Positions 1 through 9,222 of a stretch of 33,205 nt of DNA are shown piece by piece. Within the stretch, counting starts at the first letter, position 1, and every line of letters begins with the position of its first letter. The position numbers and the translations under genes are program-made. Source of the stretch: Chloroflexota bacterium (lineage in GTDB: Bacteria; Chloroflexota; Anaerolineae; UBA1429); contig JAIOAW010000027.1 of the NCBI GenBank assembly GCA_019873625.1, forward strand, positions 1 through 33,205, written 5' to 3'. Under the pieces are notes generated by a model, which had not been told where the DNA came from, made no database searches, and saw only the letters and a list, made by a program, of their open reading frames with translations.

Positions 1-198
1 ATCCTCCAAGCGCGCATCGAACGCTTGGCCCTGCCCGAGACGGACCTCATCGGCCCAGCGCCCTGCTTCTTCAGCCGCGAACGGGGCCGCTGGCGGTGGC
101 AACTCCTGGTGCGTGGCCCGAACCCGCAAGACCTCTTGCGCGATGTGCACCTGCCCTTGGGTTGGCGGGTGGATGTAGACCCCCAATCTCTCCTCTGA
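1..198 (+). CDS. priA: Primosomal protein N' (PriA), C-terminal end only
   Basis: The open frame enters from the left edge and ends at TGA 196-198, giving the last 65 residues. The tail carries GPAPCFFSRERGRWRWQLLV followed by a WRVDVDP motif, which matches the extreme C-terminus of the replication-restart helicase PriA (the family pattern is GPAPAP..R..GRYRYQ.L followed by DVDP near the end). PriA is a 3'-to-5' DNA helicase that reloads the replisome at stalled forks. The helicase core and zinc-binding region lie outside the window, so intactness cannot be judged. It converges on the membrane-protein gene with only 6 bp between the two stop codons, so there is no room for a separate terminator. 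Confidence 0.8.
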   Translation: MLQARIERLALPETDLIGPAPCFFSRERGRWRWQLLVRGPNPQDLLRDVHLPLGWRVDVDPQSLL

Positions 199-204
199 CG
201 GGCC

Positions 205-1875
205 TTACGGCGATGCCGCCGTAAAGCCGCCGCGCAGGTCTCCGGGCCGGCGCAAGCGCAAAGCGGCGTTGGGGTAAGGGGTGCAGGGGAGGGGACTATC
301 CCAACACTGGTTGCCCGTGGCCGGCACATAAAGGACGAGCCCCGAATCCGTCATAAAGTGCTCGGTGGCGACAGCGGGCGTTTGCGGCAAAACGTTTGGG
401 TTGTAATAAAAGGGCACATCGCGCAGGGTGGGCATCCACAGGAGAAGCGCAAGGAGTACAGCGGCGCGGTGGCGCACCTCGCGGGTGGCCCAACGGCCCT
501 CTTCGAAAAGCCAAGCCCCCACTGCCGCAAAGAGAAACCAGAAAAGCCCCCTGCAGAAGCGCGCCCCCGGTGCGGTAACGAACCAATAGAGGATATTCAC
601 ACCAGGGGCAATGAGGCTCGTCCAGAATGGCAGGCGCACGGCCTTTCCCCATCGCCCGTAAAAGAGGCCCACGCCGACCCCGCTCGCCGCCGCTAGCCCC
701 AAGGGCCACGTTACATCAAACCGATCGGCCAGGGTGCGCTTGAGCCAAGGGCCGAGCCAATCCCAATTACTGAGGACGACGCTCCAGTGCGCCTCGGCGG
801 AACGCGCCCAACTGCGCACCCAGTTCGCCTCCTCCACCACCAAGTCTCGCGGGATGCGCCAATCCACCGGCAGGCCCGTCCAGGCCACGGGGTAGACGAG
901 ATAGCCGCTGGCGATGACACTGCGCGCCATCCACACGCCAAGCAGCAGGGCGGGCGCTATGAGGAGCGCGAGAAGCCCCCTCGCCCCCCGCCGGAGTTTC
1001 CACGCCCTCCAGGTTAGCGCCACAAGGGCGATGGCCGCGCCCAGGCCCACAAAACTCAACTTCACCGTCACGCCAGCCGCGCACACCCCGAGGAGCAAGC
1101 CCAAATCGGCCTCCTCGCCCTGTTGGAGGTATTCGGCCAGCCCCCACAAGGCGCCCACGGAGAGGATAAAGACCCCCGCATCCGCCGAGACGTTATTGAG
1201 GTAGGTGGCCGCCAAACGCACCACATAGGGCGAGATGAATACGGCCAAGAGGTCGGGCACCCCGTTCCCCGCGCCTCGGCCCAAGCGCCCGAGGCTTTTG
1301 GTTGCCTCCAAGAGGAGCGCCAAGGTCAGGGGGCCATTCGCCAGGTGGCGCAAGGCCAGGCCTGGCAGTTCCCAGAGCGTAGCCGCGTAGCACAGATAGG
1401 CGCTGTTGAAGGCCAGCCGCCCGTGGAGGTTCCCCAACCCCGGCGGCAGGGGGTAACTCCTCAGCCAGCGGATCGTCTGCAAATGGTACAGCCCATCGTC
1501 ATAGGGGATGCCCTGATAGAGCACCCACTTTGAAAGGGGGAGGCAAAAGGCCGCAAGGAGAGCGAGGTCTCCGGCCAAGGTGCCCCAGGCCGGCCGCCGG
1601 CCGCGCGGCCAAAAGCCGTAATGTACGCCCAGGCCCCACAGGGCCAAGGGCGCGAGCGGCGCATAGAGATAGTACCGCAAGGGCAGCCAGAGGTTCACCG
1701 CCTGCGCGAGGAGGAGGAACAGGCTAAACCCCTCTACGCAGGCCAAAGAAGGCGCCCCTCCGGGCGAGGGGCGCTTGAGGAGCGCGCGCACCAAGGCGCC
1801 CAGCCCCGTGAAAAAGAGGGCGAGGATGATCCAGGAGGCGGCAATGAGAAGCGATGGCTGCAAATGGGCGAGCAT
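205..1875 (-). CDS. Large polytopic membrane protein, LIC_10190-like
   Basis: A 556-residue protein with about ten or more hydrophobic segments spread along its length and short basic loops, so it is an integral inner-membrane protein. Near residues 125-160 it has an extracytoplasmic-looking loop with YDDGLYHLQ, W, YP and NLHGRLAFNS. This recalls a bacterial membrane family annotated as LIC_10190-like, which resembles GT-C glycosyltransferases in layout (acidic pair in the first large loop followed by many helices). The biochemical function is unknown to me; lipid-linked sugar transfer is only a guess. It lies 64 bp downstream of ribulokinase on the same strand, separated by a palindromic repeat. 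The start is the ATG at 1873-1875, preceded by only a weak AAGG ribosome site. Confidence 0.7.
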   Translation of the reverse strand: MLAHLQPSLLIAASWIILALFFTGLGALVRALLKRPSPGGAPSLACVEGFSLFLLLAQAVNLWLPLRYYLYAPLAPLALWGLGVHYGFWPRGRRPAWGTLAGDLALLAAFCLPLSKWVLYQGIPYDDGLYHLQTIRWLRSYPLPPGLGNLHGRLAFNSAYLCYAATLWELPGLALRHLANGPLTLALLLEATKSLGRLGRGAGNGVPDLLAVFISPYVVRLAATYLNNVSADAGVFILSVGALWGLAEYLQQGEEADLGLLLGVCAAGVTVKLSFVGLGAAIALVALTWRAWKLRRGARGLLALLIAPALLLGVWMARSVIASGYLVYPVAWTGLPVDWRIPRDLVVEEANWVRSWARSAEAHWSVVLSNWDWLGPWLKRTLADRFDVTWPLGLAAASGVGVGLFYGRWGKAVRLPFWTSLIAPGVNILYWFVTAPGARFCRGLFWFLFAAVGAWLFEEGRWATREVRHRAAVLLALLLWMPTLRDVPFYYNPNVLPQTPAVATEHFMTDSGLVLYVPATGNQCWDSPLPCTPYPNAALRLRRPGDLRGGFTAASP

Positions 1876-1887
1876 AACCTTTTTCTC

Positions 1888-1920
1888 ACCCTCCCGCAGG
1901 GTTGGGCCTTGCGGGAGGGT
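1888..1920. repeat. Palindromic repeat, copy A (family 1)
   Basis: ACCCTCCCGCaGG (1888-1900) is complementary to the right arm at 1907-1920, giving a roughly 13-bp stem with a short loop. It lies between ribulokinase and the membrane-protein gene, just upstream of the latter's start. The same palindrome recurs at 27924, 28714 and (decayed) 29202. No T-tract follows on the minus strand, so it is not a clear intrinsic terminator for araB. Confidence 0.75.
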
Positions 1921-1939
1921 CGAACGTGAGGAGATAAAT

Positions 1940-3613
1940 CTACGCCCCGCGCATCTCGGCCTTGAGCGCCTTGAGGCGCTTCATCACGTCGTTGGCGCCC
2001 CGGCCAAAGTAATCGTGCAGGGTAACGTATTCGGCATAGAGCCGATCGTAAACGGCCTTGTGCGCGGCAATCGGCTTGTAGGATTCGTCTTTGAGGTGCG
2101 CCATATGCGCCGCCGCCTCTTGGATGGTATCATACCCGCCCGCCGCCGCGCCGGCGGCCACGGCGCCGTGCATCGCCGCGCCCAGGGCAGCGGCCTGAGA
2201 GGTGCCGGCAACCTTGAACTCGCGGCCCACCACGTCGGCATAGATCTGCATCAGGAGTTTGTTCCGTTCAGGCAGGCCCCCCGCCGCCACGATTTCGTTC
2301 ACGGCCACGCCATATTCCTCAAAGGCCTCCACGATGACGCGCGTGCCAAAGGCCGTGGCCTCGATGAGCGCGCGGTAGATATCCTCCGGCTTGGTGCCCA
2401 GCGTCGCGCCGATCAGGAGGCCCGTGAGGTCCACATCCACGAGCACCGAGCGGTTGCCGTTCCACCAGTCGAGCGCCAATAGGCCCGATTCGCCCGGCTT
2501 TTGTCGCGCGGCCTTTTCCTCCAGCAACTGGTGGAGGTTCAGGCCACGCGCTTCCGCCTCTTGGGCATAGGCGGCTGGGGTGCAGTTCTCCACGAACCAA
2601 GCAAAGTGGTCTCCCACGCAGGATTGCCCCGCTTCGAACCCCGCATAGCCGGGGAGGATGCCATCCTCCACCACGCCGCACATCCCCGGCACGATGACGG
2701 GTTTCTCTCCCACCACCATATGGCAGTTGGAGGTGCCCATAATGATGACCATACGCCCAGGGCCTGTTACCGTGGCCGCCGGCACCGAGACGTGCGCATC
2801 CACATTGGCCACGGCCACCGCCGTGCCGGCCTTGAGGCCTGTGGCCGCGGCCATACCCGGCGTCAAACCGCCGGCCCGCCCGCCAAGGGGGAGGATCTCC
2901 TCCTTCATCTTTTCTTTGACGATGTGGCGCATCCTCGGGTGCAAGGCCTCGAAAAAGTCGGGGCTAGGGAAGCCCTCCTGTTTGCTCCAGATGGCCTTGT
3001 AACCGGCGGTGCAGGCGTTGCGCGTCTCCACCCCCGTGAGTTGCCAGACGATCCAATCCGCCGCTTCGATGAGCCGGTCGGCCGCCTCATAGATTTCGGG
3101 CGCCTCGTTGAGGATTTGCAGGGCCTTGGGGAAGAACCACTCGGAGGAAATCTTGCCGCCGTAGCGCGCAAGCCAAGTTTCGCCGCGCGCCCGGGCTAAC
3201 TCGTTGATGCGGTTCGCCTCCGGCTGGGCGGCGTGGTGCTTCCACAGTTTGACCCAGGCATGGGGGTTGTTGCGATATTCGGGCAAAAAGCATAGGGGCG
3301 TGCCATCGGCCTTGGTGGGGAGCATCGTGCAGGCCGTGAAATCAATGCCGATGCCGATAACATCCTCCGGCGACACACCGCTCGTGCGCAGGAGCCGGGG
3401 GATGGTCTCTTTGACGGCCGAAAGGTAATCGGCCGGGTTCTGCAAGGCCCAATCCGGCTCCAGGCGGATTTCCGTGCCCGGCAGGCGCTCGTCAATGACG
3501 CCATCGGGATAGGGATAAACGGCCTCCGCCACCTGTTGGCCGTCGCGTAAATCCACCAAGACGGCCCGCGCCGATTCCGTGCCAAAATCTATGCCGATTG
3601 TATACTTGGGCAT
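1940..3613 (-). CDS. araB: Ribulokinase (AraB-type FGGY carbohydrate kinase)
   Basis: A 557-residue cytoplasmic sugar kinase, close to the usual 550-570 residues of bacterial ribulokinases. It should phosphorylate L-ribulose to L-ribulose 5-phosphate with ATP in arabinose use. The N-terminus carries the phosphate-binding loop [10 protein letters not shown] (7-16). Further motifs include [13 protein letters not shown] near residue 110, [10 protein letters not shown], and the C-terminal FGGY block with [16 protein letters not shown] and [10 protein letters not shown]. The start ATG at 3613 follows AAGGAGGG at good spacing and a strong promoter lies at 3672-3701. No araA or araD is adjacent, so arabinose is the family expectation rather than a context inference; a related pentulose is possible. 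Confidence 0.93.
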   Translation of the reverse strand: MPKYTIGIDFGTESARAVLVDLRDGQQVAEAVYPYPDGVIDERLPGTEIRLEPDWALQNPADYLSAVKETIPRLLRTSGVSPEDVIGIGIDFTACTMLPTKADGTPLCFLPEYRNNPHAWVKLWKHHAAQPEANRINELARARGETWLARYGGKISSEWFFPKALQILNEAPEIYEAADRLIEAADWIVWQLTGVETRNACTAGYKAIWSKQEGFPSPDFFEALHPRMRHIVKEKMKEEILPLGGRAGGLTPGMAAATGLKAGTAVAVANVDAHVSVPAATVTGPGRMVIIMGTSNCHMVVGEKPVIVPGMCGVVEDGILPGYAGFEAGQSCVGDHFAWFVENCTPAAYAQEAEARGLNLHQLLEEKAARQKPGESGLLALDWWNGNRSVLVDVDLTGLLIGATLGTKPEDIYRALIEATAFGTRVIVEAFEEYGVAVNEIVAAGGLPERNKLLMQIYADVVGREFKVAGTSQAAALGAAMHGAVAAGAAAGGYDTIQEAAAHMAHLKDESYKPIAAHKAVYDRLYAEYVTLHDYFGRGANDVMKRLKALKAEMRGA

Positions 3614-3671
3614 CGTGAGGTCCCTCCTTGCTGTGATCTTTCACGCCGCATAGGGTGCCGAACGTAAAGGG

Positions 3672-3701
3672 ATAGTATCACGCGAATGAGAGAGGCGTCA
3701 A
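3672..3701 (-). promoter_or_regulatory. Sigma70-type promoter for ribulokinase
   Basis: Read on the minus strand, the -35 is TTGACG (3696-3701), the spacer is 18 nt, and the -10 is TACTAT (3672-3677) with an upstream TG making it an extended -10. It lies in the 92-bp gap between the helicase stop and the araB start, so araB is separately transcribed from the upstream operon. Confidence 0.65.
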
Positions 3702-3705
3702 GGCA

Positions 3706-6408
3706 TCAGACGGGTTTGGAAAGGGCGCGATCCGCGGCCTCAATCTCGCGCACCAGGCCGCGATGGGCGAACCGCACCGTCAGGATATATCGCCCCTCGC
3801 GCCAAGCGGCATCCGCCACCACCCCTCGCCCGTAAAGGAGGTGCTCTACCACATCGCCCACGCGGTACGCCTCAGGGGCCGAGGCCGGTTCACCGGGCGT
3901 CGAATGGTCGGCGGCCAGCCCTTGGCGGCGGGTGAGGGCGTCGAGTTCTTCCACGGCGCGCGCCACCTCCTCCGGCAGGGCCGCCTCGCCGCGTTCGAGG
4001 GCCGGTGCCCAACGGTCAAGCGGCTCGCGCTCCTCGGGCCACGCCGGGGGCGGCGGTTCCCCGCCAAACACCTTTCGCAAAATCGCGAGCGCCCCGCTCT
4101 TGCTGAGGGCCTCATTGCGCATCCTGCAGGCTCCGGAATGGATGCACGAAGGGCACCCCTCCGCGCACGGGCAGGAAAAGGCCGTGGCATAGGCCAGGGC
4201 AAGCAGGCGTTCCGCGTGTTGGTAAGCCACCCCCGCCAGCCCTGCACCCCCCTCGTAGGCATCGTACAAAAAGAGGGCCGGCCCGCCCACCTCGGCGTGG
4301 AACTCGGCATGGAAACCATCCACATCGGCGCGGTCGCACATCACTAAGAGCGGCATCATCCCCGTGAGGAGGTGTTCGATGGCGTGCAGCCCCTCCACGA
4401 AGGTGGCCTTCTCTTCCCCTAAGGCCGCAGGGAGCGACGCGGGCAAGACGAGCGCCATCGCCTGGGTGCGCACCCTCAGGCTCAGGGGAAGGTCCAAATT
4501 CACATGGCGAACCAAGCGGTTCTCGCCGAAGGTCAATTCCTGGTAGCCCTCGATGGTCTCCTCGACCTGCACGCCGGCCAGCACGGCGCGCAAAGGAATG
4601 CCGCCGAACTCCACCGCACGAGAGGCCTCTACGCGCTGGACGTGCAGAGCCACCCGGCCCAGGCTGCGCGTATAATGGGGCGCCTTTTCTTCGCGGAGGT
4701 ACACACGGCGGCTGCCCCGGTCGAGCGCCAAAACGCGGTAGGCCTCCCCACGGTGCATATAGATGGCCCCCGGATGCGCCTCACGGAAGACGTGCGGTGG
4801 CTCGATGAGGCCCACCTCGCGGCCGCGCTCATCGAGCAAGCGATAACTCTCGTGGCCCGCGGAACGCAGCCACACCTGCGGGTGCACCTCGCGCCGATCT
4901 GCCCCAAAGGAGAGGCGCCCCTCGGCATCGGCCTGGAGGACCTGCCGCGCACACAGGGCTTGCACAGCCGCGCGCCAGGTGGCGCCGAGTTCGGCCACCT
5001 CGGCCGGCGCCAAAGGGAGTTCGCGCGCCGCACACAGGAGGTGCTTGAGGCGAATGTGGGGGTTATGAAGGTCCACCACGGCCCATTCATGGGGCTGGCT
5101 GAACAGGCGTTCGGGGTGCCGTACATAGAACTTATCCAGCGCGTTCGGCGAGGCCACCAAAAAGATGAGCGCCTCGCGCCCGCGCCGCCCCGCGCGGCCC
5201 GCCTGCTGCCAGGTGGACATCATCGTCCCCGGGTAGCCCGTGAGGATGGCCACATCCAGCCCGCCGATATCCACACCCATCTCCAGGGCGTTCGTGGTGA
5301 TGACGCCGCGCAGGCTCCCCTCTTTGAGGGCCGCCTCGATTGCCTCGCGCTCTTCGGCCAGATAGCCCGCGCGGTAGGAACTGATTTGGGCAAGTTCTTC
5401 TTCAGGCCCCTTGTTTAGGGATAGTCGGAGCATCCGCTCCGTCACCACGCGGGCGCGCGCAAAGACGATGGCCTGATAGTTGGCCTCCAAACAGCGGCGG
5501 AGGAGGTTCACCGCCTCTTGCTCGCAGGAGCGGCGCAGGTTTTGGGCCGGGTCGGCCCCCGAGGCCAAGGGCGGGTTCCAAAGGACGAAATAACGCCTGC
5601 CCCGGCCTGAGCCATCTCGGTCTACGACCGCAAAAGGCAGGCCCGTCAGGGTCTCGGCGAGGTCTTGGGGGTTGGCGATGGTGGCCGAACAGGCGATGAA
5701 CTGCGGGGCCGCGCCATAGTGTGCGGCCATCCGCCGCACGCGCCGGAAGAGATGGGCCATATTCGCCCCAAACACGCCGCGATAGGTATGAATCTCATCC
5801 ACCACCACATAGCGCAGGTGGCGCCAAAAGCGTTCCCAAAGCGGATGCCACCACAGGAGGCTCAAGTGGAGCATCTCGGGGTTCGTAAAGAGGATATTGG
5901 GCTGGCGCGCCCGCACGGCCTTGCGCAGCGCCTCGTTCACGGCGCCGGTGTAACGGGCCATCCCCACGGCCTCGCGCCCCAAGGCGAGGTTCAGGCGGCC
6001 CAAGGCCTTGAATTGATCGTTCACCAGGGCGTTGACGGGGTAAAGGTACAGGGCGCTCGCTTGCCGGTCGGCCAGGATGGCCTCGAGGATGGGTAGATTA
6101 TAGCAGAGCGTCTTGCCGCTCGAGGTAGAGGTTACGACGATGACGTTCTGGCCCTCGCGCGCCCTTTGCAGGGCCTCCACCTGGTGCGTGTAGAGGTGCT
6201 CGATGCCCACCGCCCGCAGGGCACGTTCCAGCGGCGGCGGCAAAGGGGGCGAAAGGGGGGCATATTCCGGTTCCCGCGCGGCGATCTTTTCAATATGGAC
6301 GATCTGATGATGTGTGCTCACCCCTTCGGCGCGCGCCACGGCCTGCAAAAAGGCCTCGATGGAGGGCGTGCCCTCCGGAGGCGGCTCGGTTTGCGCACCA
6401 TCCACCAT
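3706..6408 (-). CDS. DEAD/DEAH-box helicase with DUF1998 zinc domain (MrfA-like)
   Basis: A 900-residue superfamily 2 helicase. Visible motifs are TSSGKT (95-100, Walker A), DEIH (204-207, Walker B), SAT (241-243), a motif V containing NALEMGVDIGGLD and motif VI QQAGRAGRRG. A C-terminal cysteine set, CPC..GC.SC.....C (746-761), is the DUF1998 metal site of the MrfA/YprA family, whose Bacillus member repairs mitomycin-type DNA damage. It is about 150 residues longer than B. subtilis MrfA. The extra tail ends in a small beta-rich module from about residue 848 (YRVGDVVEH..YGRGVV) like the Tudor-type tail of UvrD/PcrA helicases, which in those proteins contacts RNA polymerase. The gene is last in an apparent ubiB-galE-helicase unit, 39 bp after galE, with GGGGGAG before the ATG. 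Confidence 0.88.
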   Translation of the reverse strand: MVDGAQTEPPPEGTPSIEAFLQAVARAEGVSTHHQIVHIEKIAAREPEYAPLSPPLPPPLERALRAVGIEHLYTHQVEALQRAREGQNVIVVTSTSSGKTLCYNLPILEAILADRQASALYLYPVNALVNDQFKALGRLNLALGREAVGMARYTGAVNEALRKAVRARQPNILFTNPEMLHLSLLWWHPLWERFWRHLRYVVVDEIHTYRGVFGANMAHLFRRVRRMAAHYGAAPQFIACSATIANPQDLAETLTGLPFAVVDRDGSGRGRRYFVLWNPPLASGADPAQNLRRSCEQEAVNLLRRCLEANYQAIVFARARVVTERMLRLSLNKGPEEELAQISSYRAGYLAEEREAIEAALKEGSLRGVITTNALEMGVDIGGLDVAILTGYPGTMMSTWQQAGRAGRRGREALIFLVASPNALDKFYVRHPERLFSQPHEWAVVDLHNPHIRLKHLLCAARELPLAPAEVAELGATWRAAVQALCARQVLQADAEGRLSFGADRREVHPQVWLRSAGHESYRLLDERGREVGLIEPPHVFREAHPGAIYMHRGEAYRVLALDRGSRRVYLREEKAPHYTRSLGRVALHVQRVEASRAVEFGGIPLRAVLAGVQVEETIEGYQELTFGENRLVRHVNLDLPLSLRVRTQAMALVLPASLPAALGEEKATFVEGLHAIEHLLTGMMPLLVMCDRADVDGFHAEFHAEVGGPALFLYDAYEGGAGLAGVAYQHAERLLALAYATAFSCPCAEGCPSCIHSGACRMRNEALSKSGALAILRKVFGGEPPPPAWPEEREPLDRWAPALERGEAALPEEVARAVEELDALTRRQGLAADHSTPGEPASAPEAYRVGDVVEHLLYGRGVVADAAWREGRYILTVRFAHRGLVREIEAADRALSKPV

Positions 6409-6447
6409 GCCGGCTCCCCCTTCTCGGAGCGGCCCTTTGCGCGAGCC

Positions 6448-7374
6448 TTACAGATCCAGCGTGCGGAAATACTCCACGGTGCGGCGCAGGCCCTCCTCCA
6501 GCGTAACTTTTGGCTCCCAGCCCAGCACCTTTTGTGCCTTTTGGCCGGTAATGTAGATGCGGAACACTTCACCCTTTTTGGCTGGGGCATATGCCGGGTC
6601 GCCCTGATAGCCGGTGATGGCCTTGAGTTTTTCAAACAGGGCGTTGATGGAGGTGCCGATGCCCGTGCCCAGGTTGAGCGTCTCTCCGCTGCCTTGCGTG
6701 AGCGCGAGGACGTTGGCGCGCGCCGTGTCTTCGACGTAGACGAAATCGCGCTCCTGTTCGCCCGAGCCGTTGATGACGGCCTGCTCACCCTTGAGCATCA
6801 GGTGCGTCCAGATCGCCACCACACCCGCCTCGCCCAAAGGGTCCTGCCGAGGGCCGTACACGTTGGCAAACCTCAAGATGGTGTAATCTATGCCAAAGTG
6901 GGTGCGGTAGATGCGCAAATAGTGCTCTACGTGATGCTTGCTCGCGCCGTAGGGGTCGAGCGGGTTGACGGGGTGCTCCTCGTCCACGGGGAGATATTCC
7001 GGCTCGCCGTATACCGCGCCGCCCGTCGAGGCATAGACGACCTTGCGCGTGCCGTAGGTGCGCGCCAACTCCAATAGGACGAGCGACCCCAAGATGTTCA
7101 CCTCGGCATAAAGGATGGGCGCCACCATAGATTCACGGACATTCGCCTTGGCGGCCAAATGGCAAATGGCCTCCGGGCGCTCGGCGCTAAAGATCTCGTC
7201 CATCGCCTCGCGGTCGCGAATATCGGCCACATAAAGGCGGGCGCGAGGGTTCACATTGGCCCGCTTGCCTGTGGAAAGGTCATCTACCGCGCAGACGTCA
7301 TGCCCCGCCTGTAGGCAGGCATCCACCACGTGTGAGCCGATAAAGCCCGCCCCACCGGTCACGAGTACTTTCAT
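6448..7374 (-). CDS. galE: NAD-dependent epimerase, UDP-glucose 4-epimerase type
   Basis: A 308-residue extended short-chain dehydrogenase. It has the NAD-binding GGAGFIG (7-13), the ADDLS-type acidic end of beta-2 (DDLSTGKR, 31-38), a YASTGGAVYGE block with the active Ser/Thr (about 114-124), and YxxxK at Y142/K146 in DPYGASK. These are typical of GalE-like enzymes interconverting UDP-glucose and UDP-galactose or their N-acetyl forms. The frame stays open 12 residues further upstream, but ATG at 7374 is preceded by AAGGAGG at ideal spacing and gives the normal MKVLVTGG start. It lies 49 bp after the UbiB-like gene and 39 bp before the helicase, so it is probably cotranscribed. The exact sugar nucleotide cannot be fixed from sequence. 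Confidence 0.88.
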   Translation of the reverse strand: MKVLVTGGAGFIGSHVVDACLQAGHDVCAVDDLSTGKRANVNPRARLYVADIRDREAMDEIFSAERPEAICHLAAKANVRESMVAPILYAEVNILGSLVLLELARTYGTRKVVYASTGGAVYGEPEYLPVDEEHPVNPLDPYGASKHHVEHYLRIYRTHFGIDYTILRFANVYGPRQDPLGEAGVVAIWTHLMLKGEQAVINGSGEQERDFVYVEDTARANVLALTQGSGETLNLGTGIGTSINALFEKLKAITGYQGDPAYAPAKKGEVFRIYITGQKAQKVLGWEPKVTLEEGLRRTVEYFRTLDL

Positions 7375-7423
7375 CCTTGGCCTCCTTCGATGTTCCCCCG
7401 AACCCTTCACATCGGCTCGGCGA

Positions 7424-9115
7424 TTATAACCCCCTTGAACGCAAAATGGAAAAGATCAACCAAGCCCCCAAGAGGCCGGCGATGAGAAACCCCACTTGGG
7501 GGATGGGCAGAGCGATCTCCGTAAAGGGGATGCGAAAGATCGCCGCGCCCCCTCCCCCTACCAGGAGGAGCGCCGACCCCACGATAAGGGCCGCCACCAC
7601 CACGCTGAAAGAGACGCGGTTGCCGATGGCCTCGATCTTGGCCAGGGCCTGGTTCAGGCGGCGCACCTCCACGCCCAGGGTCATTTCGCCGCGCTCCATC
7701 TGCTCCGAAATCGTATCCATACGCCTCGGCAAGACGTGCAAAAGGTCTTCTAGTTCCCTTAGGGTCGTGATAGAATCCACCAGCGTGCGCTTGAGCGAGA
7801 GGCGCCGGCGCACGAGTTGCATCACGAATGGCTCCAGATAGCGCGCCAAGACGAGCGAGGGGTCCAAGGTGCGCACAACGCCCTCCAGCACCACCACGGT
7901 GCGTGCCAAAAGCGCCAAATCGGAAGGGAGCCGCACGTGGTGCCGAAAGGCCAACGCCATTAGTTCCCCCAGGAACTGCGCCATCGGCAGGCTCTCCAGC
8001 GAGACGTTGTAATAGCGCACGAGGAGCCGCCGCACGTCTCGCTCCAGGGCGCTGCGATCGGTGGCCACGTTGGCCACGCCCATCCGCACGATGATGCGCA
8101 CCATCTCCTCGGCGTTCTGCTCGGCCAAAGCGAACAGGAGATCGCCCAGGTCCTCTTGGATGCGCCCCGTAAGGTAGCCGATGACGCCGAAATCCACCAA
8201 GCCAATCTGCGAACCGCACACCAGGATGTTCGCCGGGTGCGGATCGGCGTGAAAGATGCCGTGCACGAACACCAAACGCATATAGCACTGCACCACCTGA
8301 GCGGCCAGGGCGCTCAGATCGTACCCCGCCTCTTTGAGCACCTCGATCTCCGAGAGTTTGAGGCCCCGCAAATCAGAGAGGGTGATGACGCGGCGCGTCG
8401 TCAAATCCCAATACACCTTGGGCACCAAAATGCCCTCGCCTTCCGCCACTTGGCGCACGCGGTCGGCATTGCGGCCCTCCTGGGTGTAATCGAGTTCATC
8501 GCGGAGCGCTTGGGAGAATTCTTCCACGATATCGAGCAGGCCGTAACTCCTAAGCGTCTCGGAGCGCCGCTCCAAGAAAGCGGCCTGGGTATAAAGCAAG
8601 TTCAAATCGGCCTGGATGACGCTTTCGATGCCCGGCCTCTGCACCTTGACGACCACGGGCGTGCCATCCACCAGCGTGGCGCGGTGCACCTGCCCGATGG
8701 AGGCCGAGGCGATGGGTTGGGCATCGAACGAGGAAAAGAATTGGCCGATGGGTCCATGGAGTTCCTCTTCGATGGCGCGCACGATCTCTTCCCCCTGCAC
8801 GGGCGGTGCGGCATCGAGGAGTTTGCTCAACTCTAGGATGTATTCCGCAGGCAAGACGTCCGGCCTGGTGCTCAGGATTTGGCCAAGTTTGATGAACGTC
8901 GGCCCCAATTCCTCCAAGGTCTGCCGGAAGCGTTGAGGGATGGTGAGGCCGACGGCGCGCACATCGGCGCGCAAACGGCGCGCCCGCCACGGGGGCAAAA
9001 AACGCGTCAGGCCCATGGTCTCGGCCAAGAAACCAAGCCCATTGCGAACGAGCACCTCGGCGATTTGCCGGGCGCGCCGAATTTCGGTTACGGTGATGCG
9101 AAAGGGGAACTTCAC
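7424..9115 (-). CDS. ubiB: ABC1/UbiB (AarF) family atypical kinase
   Basis: A 563-residue membrane-anchored atypical kinase. Family hallmarks in order are: KxGQ in FIKLGQILSTRPD (76-79), the alanine-rich nucleotide loop ASASIGQVHRA (137-147), the catalytic lysine in VVVKVQRPG (about 157), ELDY (207-210), HADPHPAN (289-296) and the metal-binding DFG (308-310). The last 60 residues form two transmembrane helices. UbiB proteins are ATPases that assist isoprenoid-quinone synthesis or lipid handling; the quinone made here is unknown. Translation starts at GTG 9115 with AAGGAAGG upstream. It is first in a minus-strand unit followed by galE and the helicase, and is read from the promoter at 9142-9150. 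Confidence 0.9.
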   Translation of the reverse strand: MKFPFRITVTEIRRARQIAEVLVRNGLGFLAETMGLTRFLPPWRARRLRADVRAVGLTIPQRFRQTLEELGPTFIKLGQILSTRPDVLPAEYILELSKLLDAAPPVQGEEIVRAIEEELHGPIGQFFSSFDAQPIASASIGQVHRATLVDGTPVVVKVQRPGIESVIQADLNLLYTQAAFLERRSETLRSYGLLDIVEEFSQALRDELDYTQEGRNADRVRQVAEGEGILVPKVYWDLTTRRVITLSDLRGLKLSEIEVLKEAGYDLSALAAQVVQCYMRLVFVHGIFHADPHPANILVCGSQIGLVDFGVIGYLTGRIQEDLGDLLFALAEQNAEEMVRIIVRMGVANVATDRSALERDVRRLLVRYYNVSLESLPMAQFLGELMALAFRHHVRLPSDLALLARTVVVLEGVVRTLDPSLVLARYLEPFVMQLVRRRLSLKRTLVDSITTLRELEDLLHVLPRRMDTISEQMERGEMTLGVEVRRLNQALAKIEAIGNRVSFSVVVAALIVGSALLLVGGGGAAIFRIPFTEIALPIPQVGFLIAGLLGAWLIFSILRSRGL

Positions 9116-9141
9116 AGGCGGCAGGCCTTCCTTTCGGGCGC

Positions 9142-9150
9142 ATTATACCA
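9142..9150 (-). promoter_or_regulatory. Extended -10 promoter for the ubiB-galE-helicase unit
   Basis: On the minus strand the sequence reads TGG-TATAAT, a perfect -10 with the TG extension; no good -35 lies at the expected spacing. Transcription would begin about 20 nt before the GTG of the UbiB-like gene, leaving just enough leader for its ribosome site. It is divergent from the promoter at 9176-9204. Confidence 0.6.
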
Positions 9151-9175
9151 GGTTTGCCCTTTTTGCGCACAGCCC

Positions 9176-9204
9176 TTGGCCGCTCGGGGCGCGCGTGGTA
9201 GAAT
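9176..9204 (+). promoter_or_regulatory. Sigma70-type promoter for the lipoprotein gene
   Basis: TTGGCC (9176-9181), a 17-nt spacer and TAGAAT (9199-9204). The predicted transcript start is near 9211, so the mRNA leader before ATG 9223 would be only about 12 nt and lacks a Shine-Dalgarno site. Confidence 0.6.
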
Positions 9205-9222
9205 GCCCCCTTGGCGACCCCT

